Shown here piece after piece: positions 36,470 to 45,286 of a stretch of DNA of 64,000 nucleotides (position 1 is its first letter; every line of letters begins with the position of its first letter). The stretch is from contig CALFFK010000001.1 of the NCBI GenBank assembly GCA_937957975.1, forward strand, positions 40,141 through 104,140, given 5' to 3'. A program made the translations under genes and the position numbers. The DNA comes from an uncultured Neomegalonema sp. Lineage in GTDB: Bacteria; Pseudomonadota; Alphaproteobacteria; Rhodobacterales; Rhodobacteraceae. Under the pieces are notes generated by a model. The model saw nothing but the letters and a program-made list of their open reading frames with translations. It ran no database searches and was not told the DNA's origin.

Positions 36470-37435
36470 ATGAAGACTGAACCATCCTCCAGCACAACGA
36501 ACACCGTTTTGCTGACGGTCATGGCCATGGCATTCTTTGCTGTGCAGGACACGATGGTGAAGGTCATCAGTGATTCCGTGTCGGTCTGGCAGCTTTACCT
36601 CGCCCGCGCAGTGGTGGTTCTGGGGCTGTTGACCGCAACGATGGGGTTCTTTCGGCCCATGAGCGGGTTGAAGCTGGTCAATCCGGGGTGGGCGGCGGTG
36701 CGCTCGGTCTTCATGGCGGGCGCGTTTCTGTGCTTTTACCTCTCGATGCCATTCGTGTCGCTGAGTCAGGCGGCCGCAGCGTTCTTTACCGGACCGTTGT
36801 TTATTACGTTGTTCGGCGCTGTCATCAATGGTGAGCAAGTGGGGCCGCGCCGGGTAGCGGCGTTGATCCTTGGCTTCTTTGGCGTTCTGGTCATTATCGA
36901 GCCATGGGGTGCGCGACTGGAGCCAATGCTGTTGCTGCCCGTAGGTGCAGCAATATGCTATGCCATGGCCATTGTCATTACACGGGCGCGCTGTCTGGAA
37001 GACAGTGCTGTGGCACTTTCAACCGTGCAGAATGTTATCTTCGCACAGATTGCATTGGCGGGGCTGATCCTGACCGATACGTTACGCCCGGATGCGGCGA
37101 CGGTGGCGGGGTATCCATTTCTGTTCGCCCCGTGGACGCCGGTGGAATTGGTGGTCTGGGCATTGATTGCCGCAACTGCCGTGACGCATATCGTGGGGGC
37201 CATCACCCTCACCCATGTTTATCAGCACGCCGAAGCCAGCAAGGTCGCACCGCTGGAATACAGCTATCTTGCCATCGTACCGATCTGCGATTTTTTTGTC
37301 TGGGGAACGGTACCAACGGTGGCTACGCTAACCGGCATGGTGTTGATCGCGCTGGCTGGAGCCTTCGTCTCGTGGCGCGAAGGAACGCCAGTCAGGCCGA
37401 GACCACAAACCCACGGCGAAGAGCCAATGGGATAA
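36470..37435 (+). CDS. DMT-family (EamA) transporter
   Basis: A 321-residue ten-helix protein, paralogous to the preceding gene: both open with an AVQDxMxK helix, both have LNPGWA-like AVRxxFMxxAFLxFYLSM, and both end with an EYxYLAxxxxxDxxxWG helix. It ends 24 bp before a small exported protein's frame. As there are five DMT exporters within 37 kb, the strain may rely on efflux of many metabolites. Nothing more specific can be said. Confidence 0.86.
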   Translation: MKTEPSSSTTNTVLLTVMAMAFFAVQDTMVKVISDSVSVWQLYLARAVVVLGLLTATMGFFRPMSGLKLVNPGWAAVRSVFMAGAFLCFYLSMPFVSLSQAAAAFFTGPLFITLFGAVINGEQVGPRRVAALILGFFGVLVIIEPWGARLEPMLLLPVGAAICYAMAIVITRARCLEDSAVALSTVQNVIFAQIALAGLILTDTLRPDAATVAGYPFLFAPWTPVELVVWALIAATAVTHIVGAITLTHVYQHAEASKVAPLEYSYLAIVPICDFFVWGTVPTVATLTGMVLIALAGAFVSWREGTPVRPRPQTHGEEPMG

Positions 37436-37546
37436 AATATCGTTAATTATCCTGTCTTTATGAAAAACTCCTCTGATATGAAACTAAATCGGATTTCATA
37501 CGCATCAGGCCACATCCTTGCCGCAATCTCGCAGAAACGTGTACAG

Positions 37547-37936
37547 ATGAAAGTTTTTAGAATCACAATGGTGCTGGCGGTGGTGGCATGGGCCGCCCCC
37601 GCTTCGGCACAGGATGATACGATCACCTACGGAACGATCGAATATGGCGAGTTGCCGTCCGGCACGACCTATTCCGTGCCCCTCGCCCCAGGCGAGATCG
37701 TCATGGAGGTCTATGCTGCACCCACCGCTGTGCAAAGCCCGACGGTGGAACAGGGAATCGTGTACGGCACGCTGCCCCTGGGCGAAACGGTCAAGACTGC
37801 CCCATACACACCAGAAGCCGAAATCGACCGGGTTACGGGCTTACCCCGCAATACCGCTGGTTGGAGTGGCCAGACGGCGGGACCAGCGGGCATCGGGTGC
37901 TTTCCACAAGGCGTCTGCAAACACCTGAATCGGTAA
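37547..37936 (+). CDS. Small exported protein, function unknown
   Basis: A 129-residue protein with start ATG 37547. A Sec signal peptide (MKVFRITMVLAVVAWAAPASA, cut before QDD) leads a mature part rich in Gly, Pro, Tyr and Thr with repeated YGTxxxGE-type strands (ITYGTIEYGELPSG and IVYGTLPLGETVK) and a C-terminal Cys pair (GCFPQGVC). It is probably periplasmic or outer membrane associated. It has no recognised family. A downstream gene on the other strand is also a small exported protein. Confidence 0.6.
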   Translation: MKVFRITMVLAVVAWAAPASAQDDTITYGTIEYGELPSGTTYSVPLAPGEIVMEVYAAPTAVQSPTVEQGIVYGTLPLGETVKTAPYTPEAEIDRVTGLPRNTAGWSGQTAGPAGIGCFPQGVCKHLNR

Positions 37937-37953
37937 AAGCGCCCCCGTAATAC

Positions 37954-38244
37954 TTATGATTCTTCGGGGCAGCTCAGAGCATAGAACTGGGCCTTTGCTT
38001 CATTCGCTTCTTTCAGGTCATAGGCATCCTCGTAGCCGGCAACCGTACCATCAGCGCGCGGGGCCGAGAAATATTCGACCATGATAAGACTTCCGTTGGT
38101 CACTACGGTGGTGGTTGCACCATCGCGGCAGACGCGCTCGGCCAGCACCTTGCGTTCGGTCGGGCGTTGTTCCTGTTGGCTTTGCTGGGCAAGTGCCGGA
38201 GTAGCAGTGACAAGAACAAGGGCGGCAACGAGAAGGGTCTTCAT
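37954..38244 (-). CDS. Small exported protein, function unknown
   Basis: A 96-residue protein with start ATG 38244 and a signal peptide (MKTLLVAALVLVTATPALA, cut before QQ). The mature part has two Cys (VCRDGATTT and LSCPEE) that could form a disulphide, and a Gln/Glu-rich N-terminus. No family recognised. It is convergent with the preceding exported protein (17 bp) and divergent from the thiamine diphosphokinase gene. In-frame sequence upstream to 38283 is excluded because the signal peptide begins at 38244. Confidence 0.6.
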   Translation of the reverse strand: MKTLLVAALVLVTATPALAQQSQQEQRPTERKVLAERVCRDGATTTVVTNGSLIMVEYFSAPRADGTVAGYEDAYDLKEANEAKAQFYALSCPEES

Positions 38245-38318
38245 CAGTATCTCCGATAGACAGCAAGGAGAGTTGCACCGCAAGATCGCTCTGCAAATCC
38301 CTTTCCCAGGATCAGCGC

Positions 38319-38981
38319 ATGATAGAACAGGTACTGTTTCAAAACGGTGTCACTCTGGCAGGGGGTGGCCCTTTTTATGTTGAGGATCTGCACAAAGCCC
38401 TTTCGCTTGCGCCGCACCCGGTCGCCGCCGATGGAGGGGCCAACCGGATGATGGCGCTGGATATTGTGCCAGAAGCCGTCATCGGGGATATGGATTCGAT
38501 GCTTGGCAAAATACCGGAAAAGACTCGGATAATGGCCTTAACAGAGCAGGAAACGACAGACTTCGGCAAGTGCCTCGCGCATGTGGACGCGCCATTTTTC
38601 ATAGGCGTCGGATTTCTCGGTGGACGGGTGGATCATACGCTGGCGGCGCTGTCGGTTTTGTTGACTCATGCGGCACGGCGCGTCGTGCTGCTGGGGGATG
38701 AAGACGTGGCATTCATCGCGCCACCTAATTGGCGGATCACGTTGGAGCCAGAAGCGCGGGTCTCCTTTTTTCCACTGGTGCCTTGCCTGGGGGTATCTTC
38801 CGATGGATTGCGGTGGCCCATCGACGGATTGGCGATGACGGCAGCAGGGCAAATCGGAACATCGAACGAGGCGGTGGCTGCAAGGGTTTCGGCGACATTC
38901 GACCGTGCAGGAGCAGTGACGATCTTGCCAAAACAGTATCTGGAAGCCGTGCTGGCGTCATTGGGCATTGGGCAAGCCTGA
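38319..38981 (+). CDS. thiN: Thiamine diphosphokinase
   Basis: A 220-residue protein with the thiamine pyrophosphokinase motifs in order: ADGGANRMM, VIGDMDSM, ETTDFGKCL and GGRVDHTLAALS. It transfers pyrophosphate from ATP to thiamine to make the coenzyme. The C-terminal part with GLRWPIDG and GTSNEAVA matches the beta-sandwich domain. Starts ATG 38319. The surrounding genes are unrelated to thiamine, except that a TenA-type protein appears at 60412, and no TPP riboswitch is visible upstream. Confidence 0.9.
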   Translation: MIEQVLFQNGVTLAGGGPFYVEDLHKALSLAPHPVAADGGANRMMALDIVPEAVIGDMDSMLGKIPEKTRIMALTEQETTDFGKCLAHVDAPFFIGVGFLGGRVDHTLAALSVLLTHAARRVVLLGDEDVAFIAPPNWRITLEPEARVSFFPLVPCLGVSSDGLRWPIDGLAMTAAGQIGTSNEAVAARVSATFDRAGAVTILPKQYLEAVLASLGIGQA

Positions 38982-39087
38982 AATCCGGCCGGCAAGGCGC
39001 CGCCATCCTGCCGCGACATCCCAGAAGATGACCGTAGGATCAATCCGTGCAACAATAAACAGAAGAATCCTTTACGAGGACCGGACC

Positions 39088-39702
39088 ATGCAGAAGACCG
39101 GATACGCCATTGCTATTGCCGCCACATTGCTGGCCCCGGTGGCGCTCGCCGCCGATTTCAAGGACAAGAGCTGGCCTTGCATCCAGCGCAAGGTTCCCAA
39201 TCTCTCAATTGGGCAGATGTGGACCGGGCCATTGGTAGATGAGGCCGTGCAACCGGATGCAGAAGCCATCGCGCTGGCGCGGGCCATTGCCGTGCGACGA
39301 ACCTCGCTGGAGGAAGCAAAGGCACTGATTGACCGCTATGCGGCCTCACTGGAAGAAAGCCGCGAGACAAAGCTGGCAGTGCTCTTCCGCACCGTATTCG
39401 AGCAGATCAATCGCGAACGGGCCACAGTGATTGCCGGGATCGGGCGTTATGCAGCAAAACAAACCGGCCTGTCGGAGCGAATTGATGGGTTGCAGCAGGA
39501 ACTCGCAACACTGGAAGCAAAAGACGACAAATCCAACGACGAGTGGGACAGGCTTGAGGAACTACAGGACATCGTGACATGGGATGCGCGCATCTATACC
39601 GAGCGCGCACAATCACTGACCTATGTATGCGAGACGCCGGTGATCCTCGAAAAACGGGCCTTTGCCCTGGCAAAAACAGTGAGCGAGGCAGCAGAGCAAT
39701 AA
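39088..39702 (+). CDS. Exported protein, possible quinoprotein-relay neighbour
   Basis: A 204-residue protein with start ATG 39088 and a signal peptide (MQKTGYAIAIAATLLAPVALA, cut before ADF). The mature part begins with SWPCIQRKVPNLSIGQMWTGP and carries long helical stretches (ERIDGLQQELATLEAK) and a second Cys in YVCETP, so it is likely a periplasmic coiled-coil protein. It is separated by 7 bp from the convergent zinc metallohydrolase gene, and its SxPCxxRxVxxxxxGxMW motif looks conserved. No family name is certain. A role with the adjacent relay proteins is inference from position. Confidence 0.55.
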   Translation: MQKTGYAIAIAATLLAPVALAADFKDKSWPCIQRKVPNLSIGQMWTGPLVDEAVQPDAEAIALARAIAVRRTSLEEAKALIDRYAASLEESRETKLAVLFRTVFEQINRERATVIAGIGRYAAKQTGLSERIDGLQQELATLEAKDDKSNDEWDRLEELQDIVTWDARIYTERAQSLTYVCETPVILEKRAFALAKTVSEAAEQ

Positions 39703-39709
39703 GCGTCTA

Positions 39710-40771
39710 TTACTCCCATTCCAGCTCCTTGTAAGCACTGGTTACATTGCGGGGATGGAACTCATCGAAGAGAACCCAGTCCTCGCGATGATCCTCGCCA
39801 ATATTCCGCACGGCATCGGCCATGGGAGTGCCCTTGGCGATAGCCGCGCGAACATCCTTTGCCACAGAAACAAGATAGGCCTGCATGGGAGCGAGGCCGT
39901 CGGGCCAATCGAGCAATACAGGGCCATGACCGGGAACAACCCCCGTGACTTCCCGGTCGGATAAGGTCTTCATACGCTCGATCCAACCCGTGATCGAGCC
40001 ATCAAGGGCGGGGGTATGCTCCGCAAACAGCAGGTCGCCCAAAAACCAAAGCCCGGTCTTTTCATCAAGGACCGTAAGATCGTTATCCGTATGGGCAGTC
40101 GGATGAGCTTCCAGCTTCAGGGTTCGCCCGCCAAGATCAAGGACGCGCTCCCCTTCAACCCCTTCATCGGGCAAAAGGATGGCACTGCCCTCGAATCCTT
40201 CCTCACCAACAAGTCGGCGCAGATTGTCGGTATAGGTCTGTGCGCGAGCCTTGAGCGCGCGATCAAGCTTGCGATGACCAATGATTACTGCGCCCTCATC
40301 CCGGAAAACCTGTGCTCCCAGTACATGATCGGGGTGCATATGGGTGAGGATCAGGTATTTTATAGGGAGTTCCGTGCGCTCGCGGATGTGAAACAGCGCG
40401 GCCTTTGCCACCGCCGCCGAGCCGCCCGCATCAATAACGGCAACTCCCTCTTCCCCGATGATGAAGCCGATATTCGATGTGTCGTTGAGATTGGTAGGGG
40501 CCGGAATGGCATGGCGACCCCGGTGAACGAAGACGCCGTCCCCAACTTCTTCCACCATAAAATCTTCCAACGGCTTTGGAGTTTTTTCAGGGGTGATGCA
40601 ACGCCAGCTCTTTAGTTCAAGATCAGGGTGATCATCGGCCCATTTCTGCGCATGAACCAGCCCTTCACGCATACAACGCATCATGTTCATCTCCTCCCCA
40701 AGTGGCAGACGACGATCCATGCACAACGCCGGATCACCATTGATGCAAACCGCGAGAAGAAGCTGGTACAT
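39710..40771 (-). CDS. Quinoprotein relay system zinc metallohydrolase 2-like protein
   Basis: A 353-residue metallo-beta-lactamase-fold protein. After an N-terminal segment with several Cys (CINGDPALCMD, MMRCMREG and WRC), the hydrolase core carries THMHPDH at 143-149 (His144, His146, Asp148, His149), with later ligands in PTAHTDND and VVPGHGP. The WADDHPDLELKSWRCI segment just before the core is a feature I recall for the predicted quinoprotein relay metallohydrolase 2 family. It is divergent from the SoxYZ-like carrier gene, the other recognised part of that relay. Role in periplasmic electron or sulfur transfer is predicted, not proven. Confidence 0.75.
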   Translation of the reverse strand: MYQLLLAVCINGDPALCMDRRLPLGEEMNMMRCMREGLVHAQKWADDHPDLELKSWRCITPEKTPKPLEDFMVEEVGDGVFVHRGRHAIPAPTNLNDTSNIGFIIGEEGVAVIDAGGSAAVAKAALFHIRERTELPIKYLILTHMHPDHVLGAQVFRDEGAVIIGHRKLDRALKARAQTYTDNLRRLVGEEGFEGSAILLPDEGVEGERVLDLGGRTLKLEAHPTAHTDNDLTVLDEKTGLWFLGDLLFAEHTPALDGSITGWIERMKTLSDREVTGVVPGHGPVLLDWPDGLAPMQAYLVSVAKDVRAAIAKGTPMADAVRNIGEDHREDWVLFDEFHPRNVTSAYKELEWE

Positions 40772-40845
40772 GGGGATTTCTCCATATTTTGGGGTGGTTT
40801 TACAAGCACAGATCGTAAAACTGTGATTGCAAACCCGCGATGCGG

Positions 40846-40867
40846 TGTGACATTTTCACAGTGTCAC
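40846..40867. promoter_or_regulatory. Inverted repeats between divergent relay genes
   Basis: The 138-bp gap between the metallohydrolase and the SoxYZ-like carrier holds TGTGA-N5-TCACA (40846-40860) overlapping GTGACA-N9-TGTCAC (40847-40852 and 40862-40867). Such nested symmetry in a divergent promoter region is a candidate operator. The N5 spacing differs from the N6 of CRP/FNR-type sites. Confidence 0.35.
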
Positions 40868-40909
40868 GCTAAGGTCGTAGACGGAATTTCTTCGCCGGAG
40901 AATCATTCA

Positions 40910-41734
40910 ATGCTGAAAAACGCCCTCTTTGCTCTTGTATCTCTTGGGATCATGCATGGTGCACAGGCAGCCGACAAGCGCGACAATCCGCTGAAACCCA
41001 GTGAAACATGGGACGAAATGCGCGTTGATGTCGTTGGCGACCGGGAAATCCTTGATGGCAGCGCGTTTCTGGAAATTGACGCTCCCTATCGTGCCCATGA
41101 CGCCGCGACTGTGCCAATTACAATCCGCGAGACCGCCGATAGCGACAAGGATTTCGTCAAGCTGACCTTCATCGTTGATGAAAATCCTGCGCCCATTGCC
41201 GCCGAATTCGAGTTCGGCCCGTCTTATGGCGATCTTGACATGGAAACGCGGATGCGGGTGAACGCCTACTCGAACGTCCGCGCACTTGCGGAAACGAAAG
41301 ATGGCGAGATCTACATGGTCGGCAAGTACGTCAAGGCATCAGGCGGCTGCTCGGCCCCGGCAATGAAGGACGCGGATGCGGCCAATGCCGGAATTGGCAA
41401 GATGAAGCTGCGTTTCTTTGACCCCATCGAGGACGCCCCAAAAGCCTCCGGCACACGCCGCGAAGCGCAGGTGATGGTCCGCCATCCGAATTATTCGGGC
41501 CTTCAGATGAATCAGCTCACGCAACTCTTCATCCCGGCCTATTTCGTAGACGAGATCGAAGTCATGCAAGGCGATCAGCTTGTTATGAAGATGACAGGTG
41601 GTATTTCCATCAGTGAAGACCCATCCTTCCGGTTCAAATATATTGAGAACGGGGCAGGCAAGCTGACCGTAAAGGCCAAGGATACCGACGGTGAAGTCTA
41701 CGAACGTGAATTTGCGACAGCTACCGAGTCGTAA
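40910..41734 (+). CDS. Quinoprotein dehydrogenase-associated SoxYZ-like carrier
   Basis: A 274-residue exported protein (signal peptide MLKNALFALVSLGIMHGAQA from ATG 40910). It fuses a SoxY-like domain, ending in KASGGCSAP with the carrier-type Cys147, to a SoxZ-like domain (REAQVMVRHPNYSGLQMN followed by PAYFVDEIEVMQGD). In thiosulfate oxidation, SoxY carries sulfur on its terminal GGCGG Cys; here the Cys is internal and the motif is GGCSAP, as in the relay carriers found with quinoprotein dehydrogenases. Divergent from the relay metallohydrolase. No sox or PQQ dehydrogenase gene lies in the window. Confidence 0.82.
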   Translation: MLKNALFALVSLGIMHGAQAADKRDNPLKPSETWDEMRVDVVGDREILDGSAFLEIDAPYRAHDAATVPITIRETADSDKDFVKLTFIVDENPAPIAAEFEFGPSYGDLDMETRMRVNAYSNVRALAETKDGEIYMVGKYVKASGGCSAPAMKDADAANAGIGKMKLRFFDPIEDAPKASGTRREAQVMVRHPNYSGLQMNQLTQLFIPAYFVDEIEVMQGDQLVMKMTGGISISEDPSFRFKYIENGAGKLTVKAKDTDGEVYEREFATATES

Positions 41735-41775
41735 TTGCGGCTCCCGCGCGTAAAGAGGTATCTGCAACCACATTG

Positions 41776-41820
41776 GATCAACGAGGGGCAGGAAATACAA
41801 AATTCCCGCCTCTCTTGATC
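41776..41820. terminator. Long imperfect hairpin between convergent genes
   Basis: Arms at 41776-41794 and 41803-41820 pair over about 18 positions with a mismatch or two and one bulge, around an AT-rich 8-base loop. It lies between the convergent SoxYZ-like gene and the small exported gene at 41918, so it could end transcription from both sides. A second GTGGGAATGAC-type repeat follows at 41850-41910. Confidence 0.5.
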
Positions 41821-41917
41821 GCCACATCTCTAAAATCGAAAGCTTTTGTTATTCGTCCCCTCCGTGGGAATGACAAAAAACCCAGCGGTACATTTTACTG
41901 GGACGATAACCTTTCAA

Positions 41918-42277
41918 TCAAAAGCACCGGATTTCGGCCTCGGCCTGCGCACGGCGCAGTTCTGCGACCATGGTCTGGAGATGGGGTGCCGTGCGGAAGA
42001 TCGACATGCGATCGCCGCCGACAAGGCTCATGGACATGACTGTTTCGGCTTCAATATATTGCTCATAAGGCAGGATCGAAGCCACCACATCGACAGAGCA
42101 GGCACATTTTTCCAATGCCTCGCGGCTTTGCCCATTCGTTGCCATACAACCAAAAATGTAATCAGCGCGGGCAACAGTCGGGTAGTCGTTCTCGACGGCG
42201 ACTTGTGCCTGCGCATAACTGGCGAATACGAAAAAAAATGCAGCGCCCAGACCTGCGGGAGTAACAGCCCTACTCAT
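41918..42277 (-). CDS. Small exported protein, possible relay neighbour
   Basis: A 119-residue protein with a signal peptide (about residues 1-24, cut after AQA). The mature part has a Cys motif KCACSVDV with further Cys in IFGCMATNG and the C-terminal IRCF. The order YIFGCMATNG, KCACSVDVVASILPYEQY, FRTAPHLQTMVAELRRAQAEAE is distinctive, and I believe similar proteins lie near PQQ-linked clusters. It overlaps the upstream exported protein gene by 4 bp, so both are cotranscribed. A disulphide-bonded periplasmic protein is likely. Function not established. Confidence 0.6.
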   Translation of the reverse strand: MSRAVTPAGLGAAFFFVFASYAQAQVAVENDYPTVARADYIFGCMATNGQSREALEKCACSVDVVASILPYEQYIEAETVMSMSLVGGDRMSIFRTAPHLQTMVAELRRAQAEAEIRCF

Positions 42278-42945
42278 TCATCCTTCTCCGCTATGCCGTC
42301 GAAAACGATGAATTCGCGGAAACCGTCTTCGGCCTTGGGATCATCAATCGCGCGGATTTCCACGATCCCCCCCGGAACCGCTTCCGACAGGGTAAAAACC
42401 ATCTCCATGTTTGCAAAGTTCTGGAGGCGATCCTTCACTTTTTCCTTTGCGAAGGGGGCATATAAAATGCGGCTTGCCTCAACCGGCTTTCCGTCGTGGA
42501 CAATTTCAATTGGGGAAACCTCGGTTCCACGCTGAAAGGTCTCGACAATACGGTTCTTGATGTAGAAAGGGCTGCCGCCCGTGCTCTTGGCCACCGCCTT
42601 GGCCAGGGATTCAAGAAAGAAGACGAGCATCGGGTTGCCGCCACCATCGCTGAACGGGCTGAGTGTCACATTCCGCTCGCCTTCCTTGAACGAAACAATG
42701 ACGGAACGCGATTCCTTACCCTCCACCTTACCTTCAACTGCAACTTCAATATTACGTTCAAGAGCGGGCAATATTTCAGGATTGTGGGTTTCCCGAATAT
42801 GGGTAAAGGCGAGAGTCATACCACTCTTAACATTGTCCAGATTTTCAGTGTCGAAGATACGGTCAAGGGCGTCATCGGCAAAGGCAGGGGCCGACAACGT
42901 CAGACAGAGCGCAGTGGCACAGAGACGGCGGATAATCGATTGCAT
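42274..42945 (-). CDS. Exported protein, function unknown
   Basis: A 223-residue exported protein starting at ATG 42945 with a signal peptide (cut near AFA/DDA). The mature part is rich in beta strands without a recognised domain: KSGMTLAFTHIRE, ESRSVIVSFKEGERNVTL and RILYAPFAKEKV. There are no Cys in the mature part. It is cotranscribed with the Cys-rich small protein (ATGA overlap) and lies directly downstream of the response regulator gene with a 14-bp gap, so the two-component system and these exported proteins may share one transcript. Possible sensor input or partner of the relay cluster; unproven. Confidence 0.58.
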   Translation of the reverse strand: MQSIIRRLCATALCLTLSAPAFADDALDRIFDTENLDNVKSGMTLAFTHIRETHNPEILPALERNIEVAVEGKVEGKESRSVIVSFKEGERNVTLSPFSDGGGNPMLVFFLESLAKAVAKSTGGSPFYIKNRIVETFQRGTEVSPIEIVHDGKPVEASRILYAPFAKEKVKDRLQNFANMEMVFTLSEAVPGGIVEIRAIDDPKAEDGFREFIVFDGIAEKDE

Positions 42946-42959
42946 GGTCGGTTTGATCC

Positions 42960-43646
42960 TCATGTTTCAGCCAGGATGAAGCCACGCCCGCGCACTGTGC
43001 GCAACGCAACTCCGAAATCTTCAAGTGGCGCGAGTTTTCGGCGCAGATAGCCGATATAAACATCAACGACATTCTCCGAAGAGCCTTCCGTCTTTGCCCA
43101 GAGCGTATCGTATATATCGCCACGACTGCTCAGGGCATTCGCGTTCGCAGCAAGGAATTTCAGCAAATCGGCCTCTCGCTCGGTCAGTGCAATGGTGCGC
43201 TCGCCATTGGTAACGGCGCGAAGCGTATCATCATAGACGAGCCGCCCCAACAGGGGGCGCAGTGTATCGCTGCGCCCGCGCCGGTTTTCCTGAACGCGAA
43301 GGCGGGCCAAAAGCTCGGCATATTCAAATGGCTTGGCGATGTAATCATCCGCCCCGGATTCCAACCCTTCAGTGCGATCCTCAACCCCGGAAAGAGCACT
43401 GAGAATCAATATAGGACCATCCATCCCGGTCGCACGCAAACGACGCACGAGATCAGTACCCCGGTCATTACCAAGCATCATATCAACGATTGCAGCATCA
43501 CAGGGCGTACGGGCAACAATGTCCAGCGCGTCCACCGCATCATGGGCGATGAGTGGATAATAACTGTCGGCGGACAATCCGCGCGAGAGGGCCGAAGCAA
43601 TGTCGCCGTCATCTTCAGCGATGAGTATGGTTTTCCCGGTTGTCAT
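42960..43646 (-). CDS. OmpR-family response regulator
   Basis: A 228-residue regulator with receiver (ILIAEDDGDIASALSRGL, phosphoacceptor Asp in AAIVDMMLGNDRG, Lys in IAKPFEYAEL) and C-terminal winged helix (LTEREADLLKFLAANANALSSR, VDVYIGYLRRKL). Its start overlaps the kinase stop by 4 bp, so it is translated downstream of, or coupled to, the kinase. It lies immediately upstream of the two exported proteins at 42274-42945 and 41918-42277. Regulation of these and of the relay genes at 39088-41734 is plausible. Confidence 0.9.
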   Translation of the reverse strand: MTTGKTILIAEDDGDIASALSRGLSADSYYPLIAHDAVDALDIVARTPCDAAIVDMMLGNDRGTDLVRRLRATGMDGPILILSALSGVEDRTEGLESGADDYIAKPFEYAELLARLRVQENRRGRSDTLRPLLGRLVYDDTLRAVTNGERTIALTEREADLLKFLAANANALSSRGDIYDTLWAKTEGSSENVVDVYIGYLRRKLAPLEDFGVALRTVRGRGFILAET

Positions 43647-45241
43647 TCATCCTCTTCGAGCAAACGCGGCAACGAAAGCGTCACGGCAGTTCCCTGCCCC
43701 GATGGAGTAGGACTGGTAACTTCTATGCCCCCACCCTGACTTTCCATCACCCATCGGGCAAGAGCAAGGCCGACACCAAAACCTGCGCCCGCCCGTGCGG
43801 TCTTGCCGCGTTCAAAACGGGTAAAGACGCGCTCTACTTCCTCTACCGGAATACCGGGGCCGTTATCCGTGATGGTCAGGGCGACGGTTTCTTCACCAAC
43901 CATGCCCGTAATCGCGAGGCGACCTTGCGCTGGCGAATGGCGGATCGCATTTTCCAGAACGCCAGAGATAACCTGTCGCGTCCAATCGGTATCACCCAAA
44001 GTTGGCAGCGGAGAATCAAGGATTATGTCAAGAATCAATCCACGCCGGGTGATGAGACCGGCCACGTCTTCGCTCGCCTCCTGCCCAGCCTGCGCAAGAT
44101 CAAAAAGGGATTGATCGAGGTCGATCTGGCCTGATTCACTGCGCGCGATACGAAGCAGGTCTTCAACCCGGCGGTTGAGACGGCGCGCACGGGACTGAAT
44201 CACATCAAGCGACGCCTTATACTCCGCATCGCTAAGGCCCGATGCCCGTTGCCCAACCTCTGCTTCGCCAAGAATAACAGTAAGCGGGGTACGTAACTCG
44301 TGGCTGACATCCGAAAAGAAACGGCGGCGGTTTTCGTCGATCACGGCAAGTGCATCATTTGCCTCACGCAAGGCCGTCGTGCGCTCCGCCACGATTTCCT
44401 CCAGCCTTGCACGGTCAGCATCAACCTCGACACGGCGGCGATCAAGGCGCGCAGCCATGCGATTCACGTTGGCAAACAAAAGGCCCAACTCATCGCGCCG
44501 ATCAATTGAAAGCCGCGTGTTCAATCGCTCTCCACCGATCAGGGATGCCGCCGTCGCCGTGGTACGGATGCGCCGCAGGAGCGGAGCAATCAGTGTTCCC
44601 TGAAAAAGCAAAAACGCGAGTATCGCCAAAATGCCAACACCCAGCGCGAGGGCCATCAGGCGACTGCGCAATTTCTCAATGGCGGCAAGGGCCATAGTGC
44701 GCTCACGATGTTCCTCGTTGATGGCTGCATCAAGCAAAGGCGAGAACTGCGTCGCAAAACCATCGAGCCGCGCGCGAAGGGGCGCAACCCCGGCACTCGG
44801 ATCAGCAGCTTCCATCGCCCGGACCAACGATTGGAATTGCGCCTTCATCCGGGCAACGCCAAGACTTAGGGTGGCACGGCGGTTGGCCTGCTGCCTGTCT
44901 GTCGCCGCATTGACATGGACAGCGAGCGCCTTCTCGATACGCGCAAAGCTTTCTTCCACAATTTCACGGCGCGAGTAGAGCCGGGCATTGCGGGCATCCC
45001 AGGTGATCGCGGTCGCGTTCGCTGCTTCGATAGTAACGACCGCGTAATCACTGATTCGACCGGAAAGGGTTGAATAAAGCTCCATCCGCCCCTGTGCCGC
45101 AGTGACCTGATCGAGGCGGCGGGACGTTTCAGAGGCGGCATAAATCATTGAGGCGGCAGCCAGCAATGCCAGCACGGCCATAAGACCAGAGCCGATTAGC
45201 ATCCGGGCGCGGATCGAAAAGATGGGCAGACGAGGCATCAT
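43643..45241 (-). CDS. Sensor histidine kinase
   Basis: A 532-residue inner membrane kinase. An N-terminal membrane helix (about 13-30) precedes a long periplasmic four-helix sensor (about 35-195), a second membrane helix, a HAMP domain, then the HisKA segment FFSDVSHELRTPLTVI, and the ATPase domain with N-box ENAIRHSP, G1 DNGPGIP and G2 GVGLALARWV. The all-helical sensor region suggests small-ligand or envelope sensing. It is followed by its response regulator. First gene of the operon; 45 bp separate its start from the convergent-side sugar transferase gene stop on the same strand. Confidence 0.9.
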   Translation of the reverse strand: MMPRLPIFSIRARMLIGSGLMAVLALLAAASMIYAASETSRRLDQVTAAQGRMELYSTLSGRISDYAVVTIEAANATAITWDARNARLYSRREIVEESFARIEKALAVHVNAATDRQQANRRATLSLGVARMKAQFQSLVRAMEAADPSAGVAPLRARLDGFATQFSPLLDAAINEEHRERTMALAAIEKLRSRLMALALGVGILAILAFLLFQGTLIAPLLRRIRTTATAASLIGGERLNTRLSIDRRDELGLLFANVNRMAARLDRRRVEVDADRARLEEIVAERTTALREANDALAVIDENRRRFFSDVSHELRTPLTVILGEAEVGQRASGLSDAEYKASLDVIQSRARRLNRRVEDLLRIARSESGQIDLDQSLFDLAQAGQEASEDVAGLITRRGLILDIILDSPLPTLGDTDWTRQVISGVLENAIRHSPAQGRLAITGMVGEETVALTITDNGPGIPVEEVERVFTRFERGKTARAGAGFGVGLALARWVMESQGGGIEVTSPTPSGQGTAVTLSLPRLLEEDE

Positions 45242-45286
45242 CCATCACACTGCGCCACCATTCGGAGTCTAACGCAAGAACGAAGG

